DNA of 46,930 nt from Bryobacterales bacterium. GTDB lineage: Bacteria > Acidobacteriota > Terriglobia > Bryobacterales > Bryobacteraceae. Both the position numbers and the translations under genes were made by a program. Positions 1 through 7,770 of this stretch are shown here, piece after piece. Every line of letters starts with the position of its first letter. The stretch's first letter is position 1. Where the stretch lies: the NCBI GenBank assembly GCA_003162425.1, contig PMOK01000266.1, forward strand, positions 1 to 46,930, in the 5' to 3' direction. The notes below the pieces were generated by a model, which searched no databases, was not told the origin of the DNA, and was given only the letters and a program-made list of their open reading frames with translations.

Positions 1-54
1 TAAACGCAAATAAACGCAAATGAAAACCAGCACAAAGCCACAGCTGGCAGCCAC

Positions 55-1437
55 ATGAAACTCTGGGGCGGGCGATTCGAGACCGGACCGTCGGAGGTTT
101 TCGAACGATTTTCCGGCTCGCTCCATTTCGATAAGCGATTGCTGGATGCTGACTGCCGCGGCTCCCAGGCGTTCGCGCGCGCGTTGCAGCAAGTTGGGAT
201 CGTTACGGCGGAGGAATGCGCGACGATCGTGGCCGCGTTTGAACAGATCCGCGTGGACGCCCAGCAGCCTGGATTTTTTGAGGGCGCATCGGACGAAGAC
301 GTCCACACGCTGGTGATCCGCAAGCTCAAAGATCGCGTGGGCGCGCTGGCGGATAAAACCCACACCGGACGCAGCCGCAATGAGCAAGTGTCTCTCGATA
401 TCCGGCTGTGGCTGCGTGAGGAAATCGATTCGATTGTCCATCAGCTCGCGCTTGTAATGGCGGCGCTGGTCGCGATGGCCCGCAAGTATCCGGACGCCCT
501 GGTGCCCGGTTATACCCACATGAGGCGCGCCCAGGCCGTGCTGTGGCCGCACTACCTGCTCGCTTATTTCGAAATGTTCGCGCGCGACCGTGAGCGTTTT
601 CTCGAGGCCCGTGCGCGGGTGAACGTCATGCCGCTCGGATCGGGCGCGCTGGCCGGAAGCGGATTCCCTTTCGACCGCGATGCCATCGCTCGCGACCTGG
701 GCTTTGCAGTCGTAACGCGCAACAGCATGGATGTCTCCGCCGATCGCGATTTCGCGCTCGACTTCCTCTACGCAGCTTCCGTCACCATGCTGCATTTGAG
801 CCGTCTGGCCGAGGATTGGATTCTTTATTCGAGCGATGAGTTCGGATGGCTGGAGCTGGGCGACGGTGTCACCAGCGGTTCCAGTCTGATGCCGCAGAAG
901 AAGAACCCGGATTCGCTCGAATTGATCCGCGGAAAAAGCGGGCGCGTTTTTGGCGATTTAAGCTCGTTGTTCGTCACGCTGAAGGGCCTTCCGATGACCT
1001 ACAACCGTGACATGCAGGAAGACAAAGAGCCGCTGTTCGATGCGGCCGCGCAGGTGACAGCGTCGCTCGAAATGATGGAGGCAGTGATCCAATCCACGCG
1101 CCTCAACTCTTCGCGGCCCGTCGCTGCGGCTGAAGAGAGTTGGGTAGTAGCCACCGATCTGGCCGAAGCGTTGGCGCGCGCCGGCGTTCCGTTTCATCAG
1201 GCGCACCAGTTGGTGGGGCGGCTGGTGCTTGAAAGCGTCAAACAAGGCAAGAAACCCTCAGATTGGACGCCCTCGGCCTTGACGGCATTCGCGCCGGAAT
1301 TCACTCCTGAAATGTCGCGTCTGCTTAACCCCGCGGAAGGCATGAAAACGCGCGAACTCCCAGGCGGCACCGGCCCGGCGGCGGTCTCGGACGCACTGGA
1401 TCAGGCCGAAGCTCGGCTTCGCGGCTGGCAACCATGA
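55..1437 (+). CDS. argH: Argininosuccinate lyase
   Basis: Cleaves argininosuccinate to arginine and fumarate, the last step of arginine synthesis; a cytoplasmic homotetramer of the fumarase/aspartase superfamily. The 460-residue product is the normal family length. Visible motifs are HTGRSRNEQVS (103-113), PGYTHMRRAQ (151-160, with the catalytic-region His155) and the superfamily signature GSSLMPQKKNPD (275-286), whose Ser loop carries the catalytic serine. The N-terminus MKLWGGRF is typical, so the ATG is secure although no strong ribosome binding site is visible in front of it. It overlaps argR by 4 bases (ATGA), which implies translational coupling. The 54 bases upstream hold a short direct repeat (TAAACGCAAA twice) and no recognisable ARG box. 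Confidence 0.98.
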   Translation: MKLWGGRFETGPSEVFERFSGSLHFDKRLLDADCRGSQAFARALQQVGIVTAEECATIVAAFEQIRVDAQQPGFFEGASDEDVHTLVIRKLKDRVGALADKTHTGRSRNEQVSLDIRLWLREEIDSIVHQLALVMAALVAMARKYPDALVPGYTHMRRAQAVLWPHYLLAYFEMFARDRERFLEARARVNVMPLGSGALAGSGFPFDRDAIARDLGFAVVTRNSMDVSADRDFALDFLYAASVTMLHLSRLAEDWILYSSDEFGWLELGDGVTSGSSLMPQKKNPDSLELIRGKSGRVFGDLSSLFVTLKGLPMTYNRDMQEDKEPLFDAAAQVTASLEMMEAVIQSTRLNSSRPVAAAEESWVVATDLAEALARAGVPFHQAHQLVGRLVLESVKQGKKPSDWTPSALTAFAPEFTPEMSRLLNPAEGMKTRELPGGTGPAAVSDALDQAEARLRGWQP

Positions 1438-1874
1438 ACAAGACTTTCCGCCAGGGCCAGATCTTGAAACTGATTCGTAACAAACGAATCCTCACTCAGG
1501 AAGATCTGGCGCGTGACCTGAACGAAAGTTTCGAGATCCGCACCACGCAGGTGACACTGTCGCGCGACATCCGCGAACTCGGGCTGCTGAAGACGCCGGA
1601 AGGTTACCGCCAAGTCACGCAGTCGGTTAGCGGGCCGGATTTGGCGACGGTGGCGGCCGAGTTTCTGAGGGATGCAAGAGTGGCGCAGAATCTGATTGTG
1701 CTGCGCACCTCGCCAGGGAATGCGAACGCACTGGCAGTGGCTCTGGATAACGCAGATTTGCCCGAGGTAGTTGGCACTCTAGCGGGCGACGATACGATCT
1801 TAGTGGTAGCGCCGGATGTTCAAACCGCGGGGAAGCTACGCGAGAAGCTGCTCCACTACATCCAAGGCGGGTAG
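1434..1874 (+). CDS. argR: Arginine repressor ArgR
   Basis: Arginine-sensing transcription factor that binds ARG boxes as a hexamer. The 146-residue product has the N-terminal winged helix-turn-helix with TQVTLSRDIRELGL (38-51) and the C-terminal oligomerisation/arginine-binding domain with GTLAGDDT (114-121), where the GDD acidic pair contacts arginine in the family. The start overlaps the argH stop as ATGA, so the biosynthetic enzyme and its presumed regulator are co-translated. Its 3' end overlaps the convergent PilZ gene by 39 bases. Whether it represses its own operon cannot be read from the window because only 54 bases precede argH. Confidence 0.96.
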   Translation: MNKTFRQGQILKLIRNKRILTQEDLARDLNESFEIRTTQVTLSRDIRELGLLKTPEGYRQVTQSVSGPDLATVAAEFLRDARVAQNLIVLRTSPGNANALAVALDNADLPEVVGTLAGDDTILVVAPDVQTAGKLREKLLHYIQGG

Positions 1875-2186
1875 TGGTTCTTCGGAGGACAAATCTCGAT
1901 TCCTTATGGTGATATCTTCCAAACCTATCAGCGCATGGTCAAGCTGCAATCCTACAACGAAGTGTCCCCGTTCCTCGATGCAATAACAGACCTCGCCCAG
2001 CCCCAGCCAGTCGTCACAGACGACTTTTATTGCTGCGTTCACCGGGATAGGCCGATCCAGGACCAACCTCATCCCGTGGGGTGAAAGCTGGATGGCATTG
2101 GCGGGGGTGCTGTAGCCCGCATCCCCCAGTACCGTCAAGCTCACGGTTTCATACGCGCGGATGCGAGGCTCCCTGCGCCGGTCCAT
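1836..2186 (-). CDS. PilZ domain protein, putative c-di-GMP receptor
   Basis: A single-domain PilZ protein of 116 residues. The N-terminal RRREPR (3-8) matches the RxxxR c-di-GMP binding motif and IQLSPHGMRL (32-41) is the [D/N]xSxxG element, here with S35, P36, H37, G38. Proteins with both motifs usually bind cyclic di-GMP and act through partner proteins in motility, surface polysaccharide or pilus control. The ATG is preceded by AAGG at suitable spacing. The last 13 codons overlap convergent argR. No partner gene is adjacent, so the output is unknown. The ligand is inferred from the motifs. Confidence 0.85.
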   Translation of the reverse strand: MDRRREPRIRAYETVSLTVLGDAGYSTPANAIQLSPHGMRLVLDRPIPVNAAIKVVCDDWLGLGEVCYCIEERGHFVVGLQLDHALIGLEDITIRNRDLSSEEPLPALDVVEQLLA

Positions 2187-2327
2187 AAGAGCCTTATCGG
2201 TGCGGGGAGAGTGTTGTTTGAGCTTATTTTAAGCTTGTCTCTGAAGCAGGTAATTAACCTAGTTGACACATTCCATCCGTTACAGCGTCTCCCTGGATGA
2301 AGTGCGACAAGCATCTGGAGGACAACC

Positions 2328-2585
2328 ATGAGACTATACCGAATAAAGAATGCAGTTCGCGCAGTAGCCACTGAGGAAAGCGGCAACAGGTTGACTGAAC
2401 TTCCGGCCGGCGCCGTGTTCTCACTCACAAACGTAGAGCCTGATTCCAATGGCATGATTGAGGGGACGTCTGGGGAGCTTACCGTGCTCTTGTTTCTCAA
2501 CGATCTGGAGGAGAGGGCGGAACTCATGAACGTCAGAATACCCGCAGCCACGGTCCGCGTGGCGCCGGAAATATCACAACACTGA
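2328..2585 (+). CDS. Small conserved-looking hypothetical protein
   Basis: An 85-residue product with no signal peptide or membrane segment and no family I recognise. The sequence alternates short hydrophobic and charged stretches (LPAGAVFSLTNVEP; ELTVLLFLNDLEERAE), consistent with a small beta-rich fold. Support for a real gene is an ideal ribosome binding site (CTGGAGGACAACC before the ATG). A TTGACA box lies at 2263-2268, but I see no good -10 at the matching distance. An AT-rich perfect inverted repeat, AGCTTA-TTT-TAAGCT (2221-2235), lies between this gene and the divergent PilZ gene and could be an operator or a terminator. Confidence 0.6.
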   Translation: MRLYRIKNAVRAVATEESGNRLTELPAGAVFSLTNVEPDSNGMIEGTSGELTVLLFLNDLEERAELMNVRIPAATVRVAPEISQH

Positions 2586-2618
2586 CAATCGGCCGGGTAG
2601 CCCAAGTCTTAACGAATC

Positions 2619-3146
2619 TCAGCCGAGGTACTCGACGTGAACGTAGGTCCCTAACCTCTCGTTGTAGGCTAGGTACCAGCCCGGATGATCGGGGTCCTCA
2701 TAGACCACGATCGGGTCGCCGTTCCAGTTCCAGTCGCCGACGAAACCGATGTCGTACGGAGCAACGCCGAAGTAGAACCCGCTGAACCAAAAACGGTTGG
2801 GACCTCCTCCTTCCAGATGGAAGATGTGATCCGGCCCGAATCCGCCGCTGAAGCGGCCATGCTCGAATGGATGACCCAAATGATAGTGAGGATCGTTACG
2901 CCCCGTATCATGGCCAACCCACTCACCGTTGGGATGCACGTGCGCGGCGTTGGGATGTCCGGGAGCATCGCGGAAATTGGGCGCTTGCGCGGCGCGATGT
3001 TCTTCGCGCGCCGACGCCTGCTCGCGCGCGGGCGGCGGCCCGTGGGGTGGAACGAACCCTCCATTTTGATGCGGGGCCTCGCGTTCGCGAGCTTGACCAT
3101 TGGCATTGGCTGCCCAACTCCGGCAGCCAGGGCGACGGATAAACGG
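2619..3146 (-). pseudogene. N-terminally truncated secreted-type protein (GRFSGGFGP family)
   Basis: The reading frame encodes a Pro/His/Arg-rich linker followed by [39 protein letters not shown] and a C-terminal [18 protein letters not shown]. This is the layout of small secreted proteins I associate with Acidobacteria, which normally start with a signal peptide. Here the frame stays open back to the stop codon of the upstream gene (3147-3149), yet there is no ATG, GTG or TTG until an internal GTG at 2939. No hydrophobic leader and no ribosome binding site is present. I read it as a gene that lost its start and export signal. A short form from the GTG (106 residues) or a non-standard start cannot be excluded. 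Confidence 0.6.
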
Positions 3147-3518
3147 TTACTTTGAGCTGTACAAAAGCCACACGGCCAATCCAATGGCGGCCGGCAAAAG
3201 GAACTCCGCCCAATCCTGGAATAGCAGCGTCCAGCGATCCAGGGCGCTCGATTCCTGCCGCGCTTCTTTGCGAAGTGAAGTGGTGAGGCGCGATCTCAGA
3301 CCAGACGGCAGCCCGCGAATGGCGCGCACGATCTCTTCTTTGCCTTTTCGGTCGGCTATCAGGATGGTGGCTGAATTAATGCCGTTGGTGGACTGTTCCA
3401 GCCTCTTGCGCAGGGTGGGCGGAACATCTTCCACCGAGCGGTACACTTCCGTCTTGTTGCCCACTGAGATGAAGATGGTGGAACTTTTAAGAGTGACCCG
3501 CGACATGGCGACGTTCAA
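3147..3518 (-). CDS. Hypothetical protein with C-terminal membrane anchor
   Basis: A 123-residue product, mostly soluble and basic (RKGKEEIVRAIRGLPSGLRS), ending in one hydrophobic helix (FLLPAAIGLAVWLLYSSK), so it looks like a tail-anchored inner-membrane protein. Read from the TTG at 3518 it overlaps the LysR stop as TTGA. An ATG four codons later (3506) gives a 119-residue form and is an equally good start. The tight overlap suggests one transcript with the LysR regulator. I do not recognise the family; no catalytic motif is evident. Its stop codon is immediately followed, in the same frame, by the truncated gene at 2619-3146. Confidence 0.65.
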   Translation of the reverse strand: MNVAMSRVTLKSSTIFISVGNKTEVYRSVEDVPPTLRKRLEQSTNGINSATILIADRKGKEEIVRAIRGLPSGLRSRLTTSLRKEARQESSALDRWTLLFQDWAEFLLPAAIGLAVWLLYSSK

Positions 3519-4459
3519 CCTCCGGCTCGGATCGAGGCGGCTTCGGGCAGCTTCGACGGCGTTAACGCGGAGCCTACGTTCCCCGCATGTTCTAATATTA
3601 CCTGAATGAAGGCCAGCGCGGCTTTCGACAGCGCCTTGTCTCTACGGTAAATCAACGCAACCTTGCGATACATCGGTTCAGGACCCAACGGTACGGCTGA
3701 CAGCTTACCACTAGCCACTTCCTCCCGGCAATGGGAGGCCGCCAGGAAAGAATAACCGAGTCCCGCCATTACGAATCGCTTGATCATCTCTGTGGAATCC
3801 AATTCCATGGAGATTTGGATTTCGCCTTCCACGGGTTCGAGCCACACATTGAGGCGGGCCCGCGTGGTGCCCGACATTGGAAGCAGCAACGGATGGCCGG
3901 CAACGTCGGTTGGCACGACATATTTCTTGTTGGCCAGCGGATGTTTCCCCGGAAGCAGCAGAATAATCTCGTCGGAATGGATCTTGGCAACCTGCAGCTT
4001 CTTTTCCTGGATGGGCAACTGCGTGATTCCGAAATCCGCCAGGTTATCCAGCACCGCATCCACGACGCGGGAGCCGTAGGAACGGTCTACCGACAATTGC
4101 ACGTTAGGGAATTTCTTCTTGTACTCGGAGAAAACCACCGGTAGCACGTAGATGCACGTGGCTTCGTTGGCCGCTATCACCAGTTCGCCGCGCGGAACGC
4201 GTTCCAGCTCGTTTATGGTGTCCTGCGCACGCCGCCGAAGATCCAGGATCTGCTCGGCATACCCGGCGAAGATCTTGCCTGCCGCGGTCAACGCGATTTT
4301 GGTTCCCAGCCGCTCGAACAGCGTGGTATTCAACTCCTGCTCGAGTTGCCGCACCTGCGCGCTGATGGCCGGCTGCGTACGATAACACGTCTGCGCCGCT
4401 TTGGAAAAACTTTTCAAGCGGACAATTTCAAGGAACGTATGCAACTGATCGAGATCCAT
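3515..4459 (-). CDS. LysR-family transcriptional regulator
   Basis: A 314-residue LysR-type regulator. The N-terminal winged helix (about residues 3-62) contains the usual FLEIVRLKSFSKAAQTCYRTQPAISAQVRQLE pattern. A linker helix follows, then a substrate-binding domain with the typical RGELVIAANEATCIYVLP opening of its first lobe. The family acts as tetramers that respond to a small-molecule inducer and often regulate a divergent gene. Here the divergent neighbour is the DUF1624 membrane protein, 165 bases away, and the co-directional partner is the anchored protein overlapping its stop. The effector cannot be deduced. The last residues (SALTPSKLPEAASIRAGG) are a low-complexity tail. Confidence 0.93.
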   Translation of the reverse strand: MDLDQLHTFLEIVRLKSFSKAAQTCYRTQPAISAQVRQLEQELNTTLFERLGTKIALTAAGKIFAGYAEQILDLRRRAQDTINELERVPRGELVIAANEATCIYVLPVVFSEYKKKFPNVQLSVDRSYGSRVVDAVLDNLADFGITQLPIQEKKLQVAKIHSDEIILLLPGKHPLANKKYVVPTDVAGHPLLLPMSGTTRARLNVWLEPVEGEIQISMELDSTEMIKRFVMAGLGYSFLAASHCREEVASGKLSAVPLGPEPMYRKVALIYRRDKALSKAALAFIQVILEHAGNVGSALTPSKLPEAASIRAGG

Positions 4460-4539
4460 TGGAAATCCGGACGAACGCTCGCCTCGATCGGGAGGTTTGC
4501 ATCAATTGTAACAGGGCGGGGAGGACATCGCTGGCCCGG

Positions 4540-4569
4540 TTGACTTTGGAGTTGGCCACTTGGTAGTTT
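4540..4569 (+). promoter_or_regulatory. Possible promoter of the DUF1624 gene
   Basis: TTGACT (4540-4545) and TAGTTT (4564-4569), 18 bases apart, lie in the 165-base divergent region between the LysR gene and the DUF1624 gene. The -35 box matches 5 of 6 consensus bases, while the -10 box is weak. A LysR-bound promoter is expected here by analogy with other divergent LysR pairs, but I could not identify a clear T-N11-A inverted repeat. Confidence 0.25.
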
Positions 4570-4624
4570 ACCGTCTGCGGAACTTGTCGCACGCTTGCTC
4601 CCGCGCGCGGCCCGGTAAGAGGTT

Positions 4625-5803
4625 ATGTCAGCTAACCGCCTAAGCTCACGAATCCACTCGATTGACGTTGCTCGCGGCGCCGTTATGGTGCTGATGGCCA
4701 TCGATCACGTCCGCGTCTTTTCCGGCGTTCCCGCCGGCGGCGTAACGGCCGACATCTTTCTCACGCGATGGGTCACGAATTTCTGCGCCCCCGGTTTCGT
4801 CTTTTTCGCGGGCGTCTCCATCTTTCTGCATGGGCAGAAGCTCGAGAACGTGAACGCGCAATCGCGCTGGCTGTTCTTACGCGGAGCCTGGTTGGTTCTG
4901 CTCGAGCTCACCTATCTGCGGCTGGCCTGGACGTTCAATCTCGATTTCAAACATTACATGCTCGCCGGCGTGATCTGGATGCTGGGCTGGTGCATGATCC
5001 TGATGGGGCTGCTGATACGCCTTCCAGTGTGGGCGAACGCGGTGTTCGGCATGGCCATCGTCGCGGGGCACAACATCATTCCGCTGGTAATCGGCGGGAA
5101 TGCGCAAGCGATCACGAACGGCTCGCTTGGCTGGTTGTGGCGAATCCTTTATTTCGGTGGCGGAATCGCCGTCGGAGGAGCAGGGGAGCCGAACTTCTTC
5201 GTACTCTATTCCATCGTCCCGTGGATCGGCGTGATGAGCGCTGGCTATGCTTTTGGAGCAATTTTACGGATGCCTCCGGAACGGCGCGATCGGATCTGCT
5301 ACATCATCGGCGGCAGCGCGATCCTGGCGTTTCTCGTGTTGCGATATTTCAATATCTACGGCGATCGTCCGTGGGTTCCCAACCCGCGAGTGCCAGCCTG
5401 GATTTCATTCCTGAGCACATCGAAGTATCCAGCTTCGTTTCTATTCTTGTTGATGACGCTCGGGCCCACCATCGCGGTTCTTCCGTTGCTCGAGAAGGCC
5501 TACGGTCGGATTGCGCGGTGGCTGACCATCTTTGGCCGAACACCGCTGTTTTATTACCTGCTGCACATCCCGCTGATTCACGCAATGGCCGTCGGAATTT
5601 CCATGGTGCGTACGCCATTGGCGACACCATGGTTGTTCACCAACCATCCGGTGCGGCCGGGTGAATTGCCGGACGGTTACACCTGGAGCCTCGGCCTGCT
5701 GTACCTTGTCACCGCGATCGTAGTTGTCGCTCTCTACTTCGTGTGTCGACGATTTGCCGAGTTTAAATCGCAGCGGAAGGACGCGTGGTTATCGTACTTA
5801 TAG
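4625..5803 (+). CDS. DUF1624-type multi-pass membrane protein
   Basis: A 392-residue integral membrane protein with about ten hydrophobic segments. It begins RIHSIDVARGAVMVLMAIDHVR, the signature of DUF1624 / heparan-alpha-glucosaminide N-acetyltransferase-like proteins related to acyltransferase-3. Those families move acetyl or acyl groups across the membrane to sugars, with the Asp and His of the first segment (here D14 and D27-H28) implicated in chemistry. Also conserved here are the FFAGVSIFLHGQKL and FGRTPLFYYLLHIPLIHAMA segments. The sugar acceptor is unknown. It is divergent from the LysR gene, which may regulate it, and its stop overlaps the convergent Doc gene by 6 bases. Confidence 0.85.
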   Translation: MSANRLSSRIHSIDVARGAVMVLMAIDHVRVFSGVPAGGVTADIFLTRWVTNFCAPGFVFFAGVSIFLHGQKLENVNAQSRWLFLRGAWLVLLELTYLRLAWTFNLDFKHYMLAGVIWMLGWCMILMGLLIRLPVWANAVFGMAIVAGHNIIPLVIGGNAQAITNGSLGWLWRILYFGGGIAVGGAGEPNFFVLYSIVPWIGVMSAGYAFGAILRMPPERRDRICYIIGGSAILAFLVLRYFNIYGDRPWVPNPRVPAWISFLSTSKYPASFLFLLMTLGPTIAVLPLLEKAYGRIARWLTIFGRTPLFYYLLHIPLIHAMAVGISMVRTPLATPWLFTNHPVRPGELPDGYTWSLGLLYLVTAIVVVALYFVCRRFAEFKSQRKDAWLSYL

Positions 5804-6175
5804 GTTTTTTGTTGCGCGGCTACGCAGCCATGGGACGATCTTGTCAAAGCTGAATTGGTTGGCTTCGTAGAGCGCGGAGATAAAAGCGAAAGTTTCTTCC
5901 GCATCGGGCGTGAGCCGCACACCGTTGATGGCGAGAAACGTATACATAGCGGCGAAAGCTACGCGCTTGTTGCCGTCGATGAAGGCATGGTTTTGTGCCA
6001 GACTTTCCCAGAGCGCGGCGGCTTCCTCGATCAGGTCTTTGTAATAGCCGGTTTGCGGCCGGTAGAGGGCGGCTTCCAGCAGTCCTTGATCTCGGATGCC
6101 ATGTGCGCCGCCATACCGGTCGATCTGGTCGGAATGCATTGCCAACACTTCGGCCACCGTGAGGTAGTCCGTCAT
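5798..6175 (-). CDS. doc: Doc/Fic-family toxin
   Basis: A 125-residue death-on-curing type Fic protein. The active-site motif is HAFIDGNKR (63-71), which has Lys where AMPylating Fic proteins have Gly. This is the Doc form, known in phage P1 to phosphorylate EF-Tu and stop translation. The fold-typical YGGAHGIRDQGLLEAAL segment is present. The start overlaps the antitoxin stop as ATGA, giving the usual antitoxin-first operon. All catalytic residues are intact, so it is probably active. The EF-Tu target is inferred from family precedent. Confidence 0.92.
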   Translation of the reverse strand: MTDYLTVAEVLAMHSDQIDRYGGAHGIRDQGLLEAALYRPQTGYYKDLIEEAAALWESLAQNHAFIDGNKRVAFAAMYTFLAINGVRLTPDAEETFAFISALYEANQFSFDKIVPWLRSRATKNL

Positions 6176-6405
6176 TCAGCAAGCTTTTTGTAGAGGGGAC
6201 CGTACTTTTCGTGGCTCGCGAGGTATGCGCCCATGACGTGCGAGCGCGGCGTGCTCTTCTTGCGCTTCTCGATCAGGTCGGCGAGAGCTTCGTCCACCAG
6301 AGCCTGAATCTGCCGGCCTTCCTTTTCGGCGAGCATGCGAACTTCTACCAGGATTTCTGAATTCACCTGGGTTGCGAATTTTGCGCGAGCCGTAGCGGTT
6401 GCCAT
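6172..6405 (-). CDS. Antitoxin of the Doc module
   Basis: A 77-residue protein directly upstream of and overlapping the Doc toxin. The N-terminal part (KFATQVNSEILVEVRMLAEKEGRQIQALVDEALADLIEKRK) looks like a ribbon-helix-helix DNA-binding domain. The C-terminal tail (SHVMGAYLASHEKYGPLYKKLAE) would be the toxin-binding part. This differs from classical Phd antitoxins, so the pairing is a hybrid: RHH-type antitoxin with Doc-type toxin. The ATG has no ribosome binding site, and a promoter -10 box lies only 5 bases upstream, suggesting a leaderless message (see 6411-6440). It probably autoregulates through the operator in that promoter. Confidence 0.85.
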   Translation of the reverse strand: MATATARAKFATQVNSEILVEVRMLAEKEGRQIQALVDEALADLIEKRKKSTPRSHVMGAYLASHEKYGPLYKKLAE

Positions 6406-6410
6406 GATTC

Positions 6411-6440
6411 AATCTATCATGATGTATCATGATTTGTCAA
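6411..6440 (-). promoter_or_regulatory. Promoter and doubled operator of the Doc module
   Basis: Reading toward the antitoxin: a perfect TTGACA (6440-6435), an 18-base spacer, and TAGATT (6416-6411) as -10. The spacer holds two copies of the self-complementary octamer ATCATGAT (6426-6433 and 6416-6423, the latter touching the -10) separated by 2 bases. This fits a ribbon-helix-helix dimer pair blocking RNA polymerase. The predicted transcription start falls at about 6404-6405, the antitoxin ATG itself. Confidence 0.6.
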
Positions 6441-6456
6441 GAAAAACGTGCAAACA

Positions 6457-6831
6457 TCAGATACGCTGGAGGTTATCGGCGGTCAGAGCATCACGCACAT
6501 GGCCCGTATTGAGAGTGCCGGCTGGTTCAAACAGCATAACGTGAACTTCCTCGGCTGCCACGGGGCGGTGCTCGGTGCCTCGCGGCACGATCACGAATTC
6601 ACCTTCCTTAAGCTCCATGGATTTTTCAGCGCCTGCCGCGTCTTTGTAATCCATGCGGAACGCGCCGTGAAAGACCAGGAACAGCTCGTCCTCCGATTCA
6701 TGATGATGCCAGACGAATTCGCCCTGGAACTTTACCAGCTTAACGTGCTGCCCATTCAGCTCACCCACGATCTTGGGCGACCAATGATCTTGGAATGCGG
6801 AGAGCTTCTGCGCCACGTTGATCTTGTGCAT
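6457..6831 (-). CDS. Cupin-domain protein
   Basis: A 124-residue single-domain cupin. Cupin motif 1 is visible as WHHHESEDELFLVFHGAFRM and motif 2 as EGEFVIVPRGTEHRP; together they supply three His and one Glu to bind a divalent metal. Small cupins like this one are diverse (isomerases, dioxygenases, sensors of sugars), and the sequence alone does not choose between these. It stands alone between the Doc module and a small secreted protein, with no obvious pathway partner. Confidence 0.9.
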   Translation of the reverse strand: MHKINVAQKLSAFQDHWSPKIVGELNGQHVKLVKFQGEFVWHHHESEDELFLVFHGAFRMDYKDAAGAEKSMELKEGEFVIVPRGTEHRPVAAEEVHVMLFEPAGTLNTGHVRDALTADNLQRI

Positions 6832-6861
6832 GCATCCAAAGTAGCGCAGAAGCTCACCGGC

Positions 6862-7095
6862 TTACCGGCGCCAGTAGCCGCGGTAGTAGCGATGGCCGTA
6901 GTAGCGCGGTCCCACCCAATACGCGCCGCCATGCCAGCCGTACCGAGGACCCACGTACGCAACCACAGGCGGGGGCGGGGGCGCGGCATAATATCCATAA
7001 CCGTAGCCTGGGGCGCCGACTCCGACCACCACACGGGTTCCCGCGAACATCGAACTTCCGGCCAAAAGAACAAGTGCCAGCAATTTTGTTTTCAT
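6862..7095 (-). CDS. Small secreted Gly/Tyr/Pro-rich protein
   Basis: From the ATG at 7095 the product has 77 residues: a clear signal peptide (MKTKLLALVLLAGSSMFAG), then VGVGAPGYGYGYYAAPPPPPV and an Arg/Tyr/His-rich tail (GPRYYGHRYYRGYWRR). An upstream in-frame ATG at 7140 exists, but 7095 is preceded by a strong GAGGAGG and starts the leader, so I chose it. The composition resembles small exported YXWPGY-like proteins of unknown role. It may associate with the envelope or exopolysaccharide. No function is assigned. Confidence 0.7.
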   Translation of the reverse strand: MKTKLLALVLLAGSSMFAGTRVVVGVGAPGYGYGYYAAPPPPPVVAYVGPRYGWHGGAYWVGPRYYGHRYYRGYWRR

Positions 7096-7193
7096 TTTTC
7101 TTGCCTCCTCACGCCTGGAAGAATGCAAGTGTTTGTCCAAATCCTAAGGGGCTGGAGAATCAGTGAATTAGTTAAATGGGGCTTGGCTGCTCT

Positions 7194-7763
7194 TCACCAC
7201 TGCTGGTTGTTTTTGGCCAGATGCTTCAAATCATCGATCTCACGGCGAACCTCATCCTGGAATTCGGGATCGGTTAAGCGCAAGGCATTGGATTCCACGC
7301 TGAGAAGTATGGCACGAACCGAAGCCTTTAGCAGAAGAGCAGCGGTACCAAGATCGGGTGCTATCGATGTTGGCGTGATAGCGGCTGAGTCGGCGCAGAG
7401 TTTCAAGCCCGATGCCGCCGCCCGCGCTGCTTGAAGCGGCACTTCGATCGCTTTTCGCAGTGCGGCTGCTTCGTTTGGTGTGCGGCGGCTGGCCATGTAT
7501 TCGGCGAACACGGCGACATCTTCGTCGGCGTACTGCAAGAGCTTCTTGGATTCTGCTCGCGCAGATGCTAACAGTTCTTCGATCTTCGCGGGATCTCCCT
7601 GAAAGTCTCGACGCCTCCGGGTGATCTCGACCACTTTGATCAAAAGGCTCAAAGCCAGGCTCGCCGATACTGCTGCCACCGACACGCCCGCGGGGACCGG
7701 ATCGCGACTGGCCAGTTGATCGCGAAATTCGTCCAGTGTCGAGTTCCAGATTGAGTCCGCCAT
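7194..7763 (-). CDS. fchA: Formiminotetrahydrofolate cyclodeaminase
   Basis: A 189-residue stand-alone cyclodeaminase domain (the C-terminal half of eukaryotic FTCD). It converts 5-formimino-THF to 5,10-methenyl-THF and ammonia. The DQLASRDPVPAGVSVAAVSASLALSLLIKVV opening matches the family P-x-P-x-G-G-S region, although the second glycine is replaced. DEDVAVFAEYMASRR is the D-x-x-A-F family helix. It lies 7 bases downstream of fhs on the same strand, so the two one-carbon enzymes form an operon feeding the folate pool. Substrate use is inferred from the family. Confidence 0.88.
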   Translation of the reverse strand: MADSIWNSTLDEFRDQLASRDPVPAGVSVAAVSASLALSLLIKVVEITRRRRDFQGDPAKIEELLASARAESKKLLQYADEDVAVFAEYMASRRTPNEAAALRKAIEVPLQAARAAASGLKLCADSAAITPTSIAPDLGTAALLLKASVRAILLSVESNALRLTDPEFQDEVRREIDDLKHLAKNNQQW

Positions 7764-7770
7764 AGCGGGC

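Noticed and set aside
2619..2939. Complete 106-residue gene from the GTG at 2939
   Set aside because: No ribosome binding site; codons upstream continue the family-like sequence, and the expected signal peptide is missing, so the truncated reading is preferred.
6448..7434. A 328-codon plus-strand frame across the cupin, secreted and cyclodeaminase genes
   Set aside because: It lies opposite three well-supported minus-strand genes and its product has no recognisable domain.
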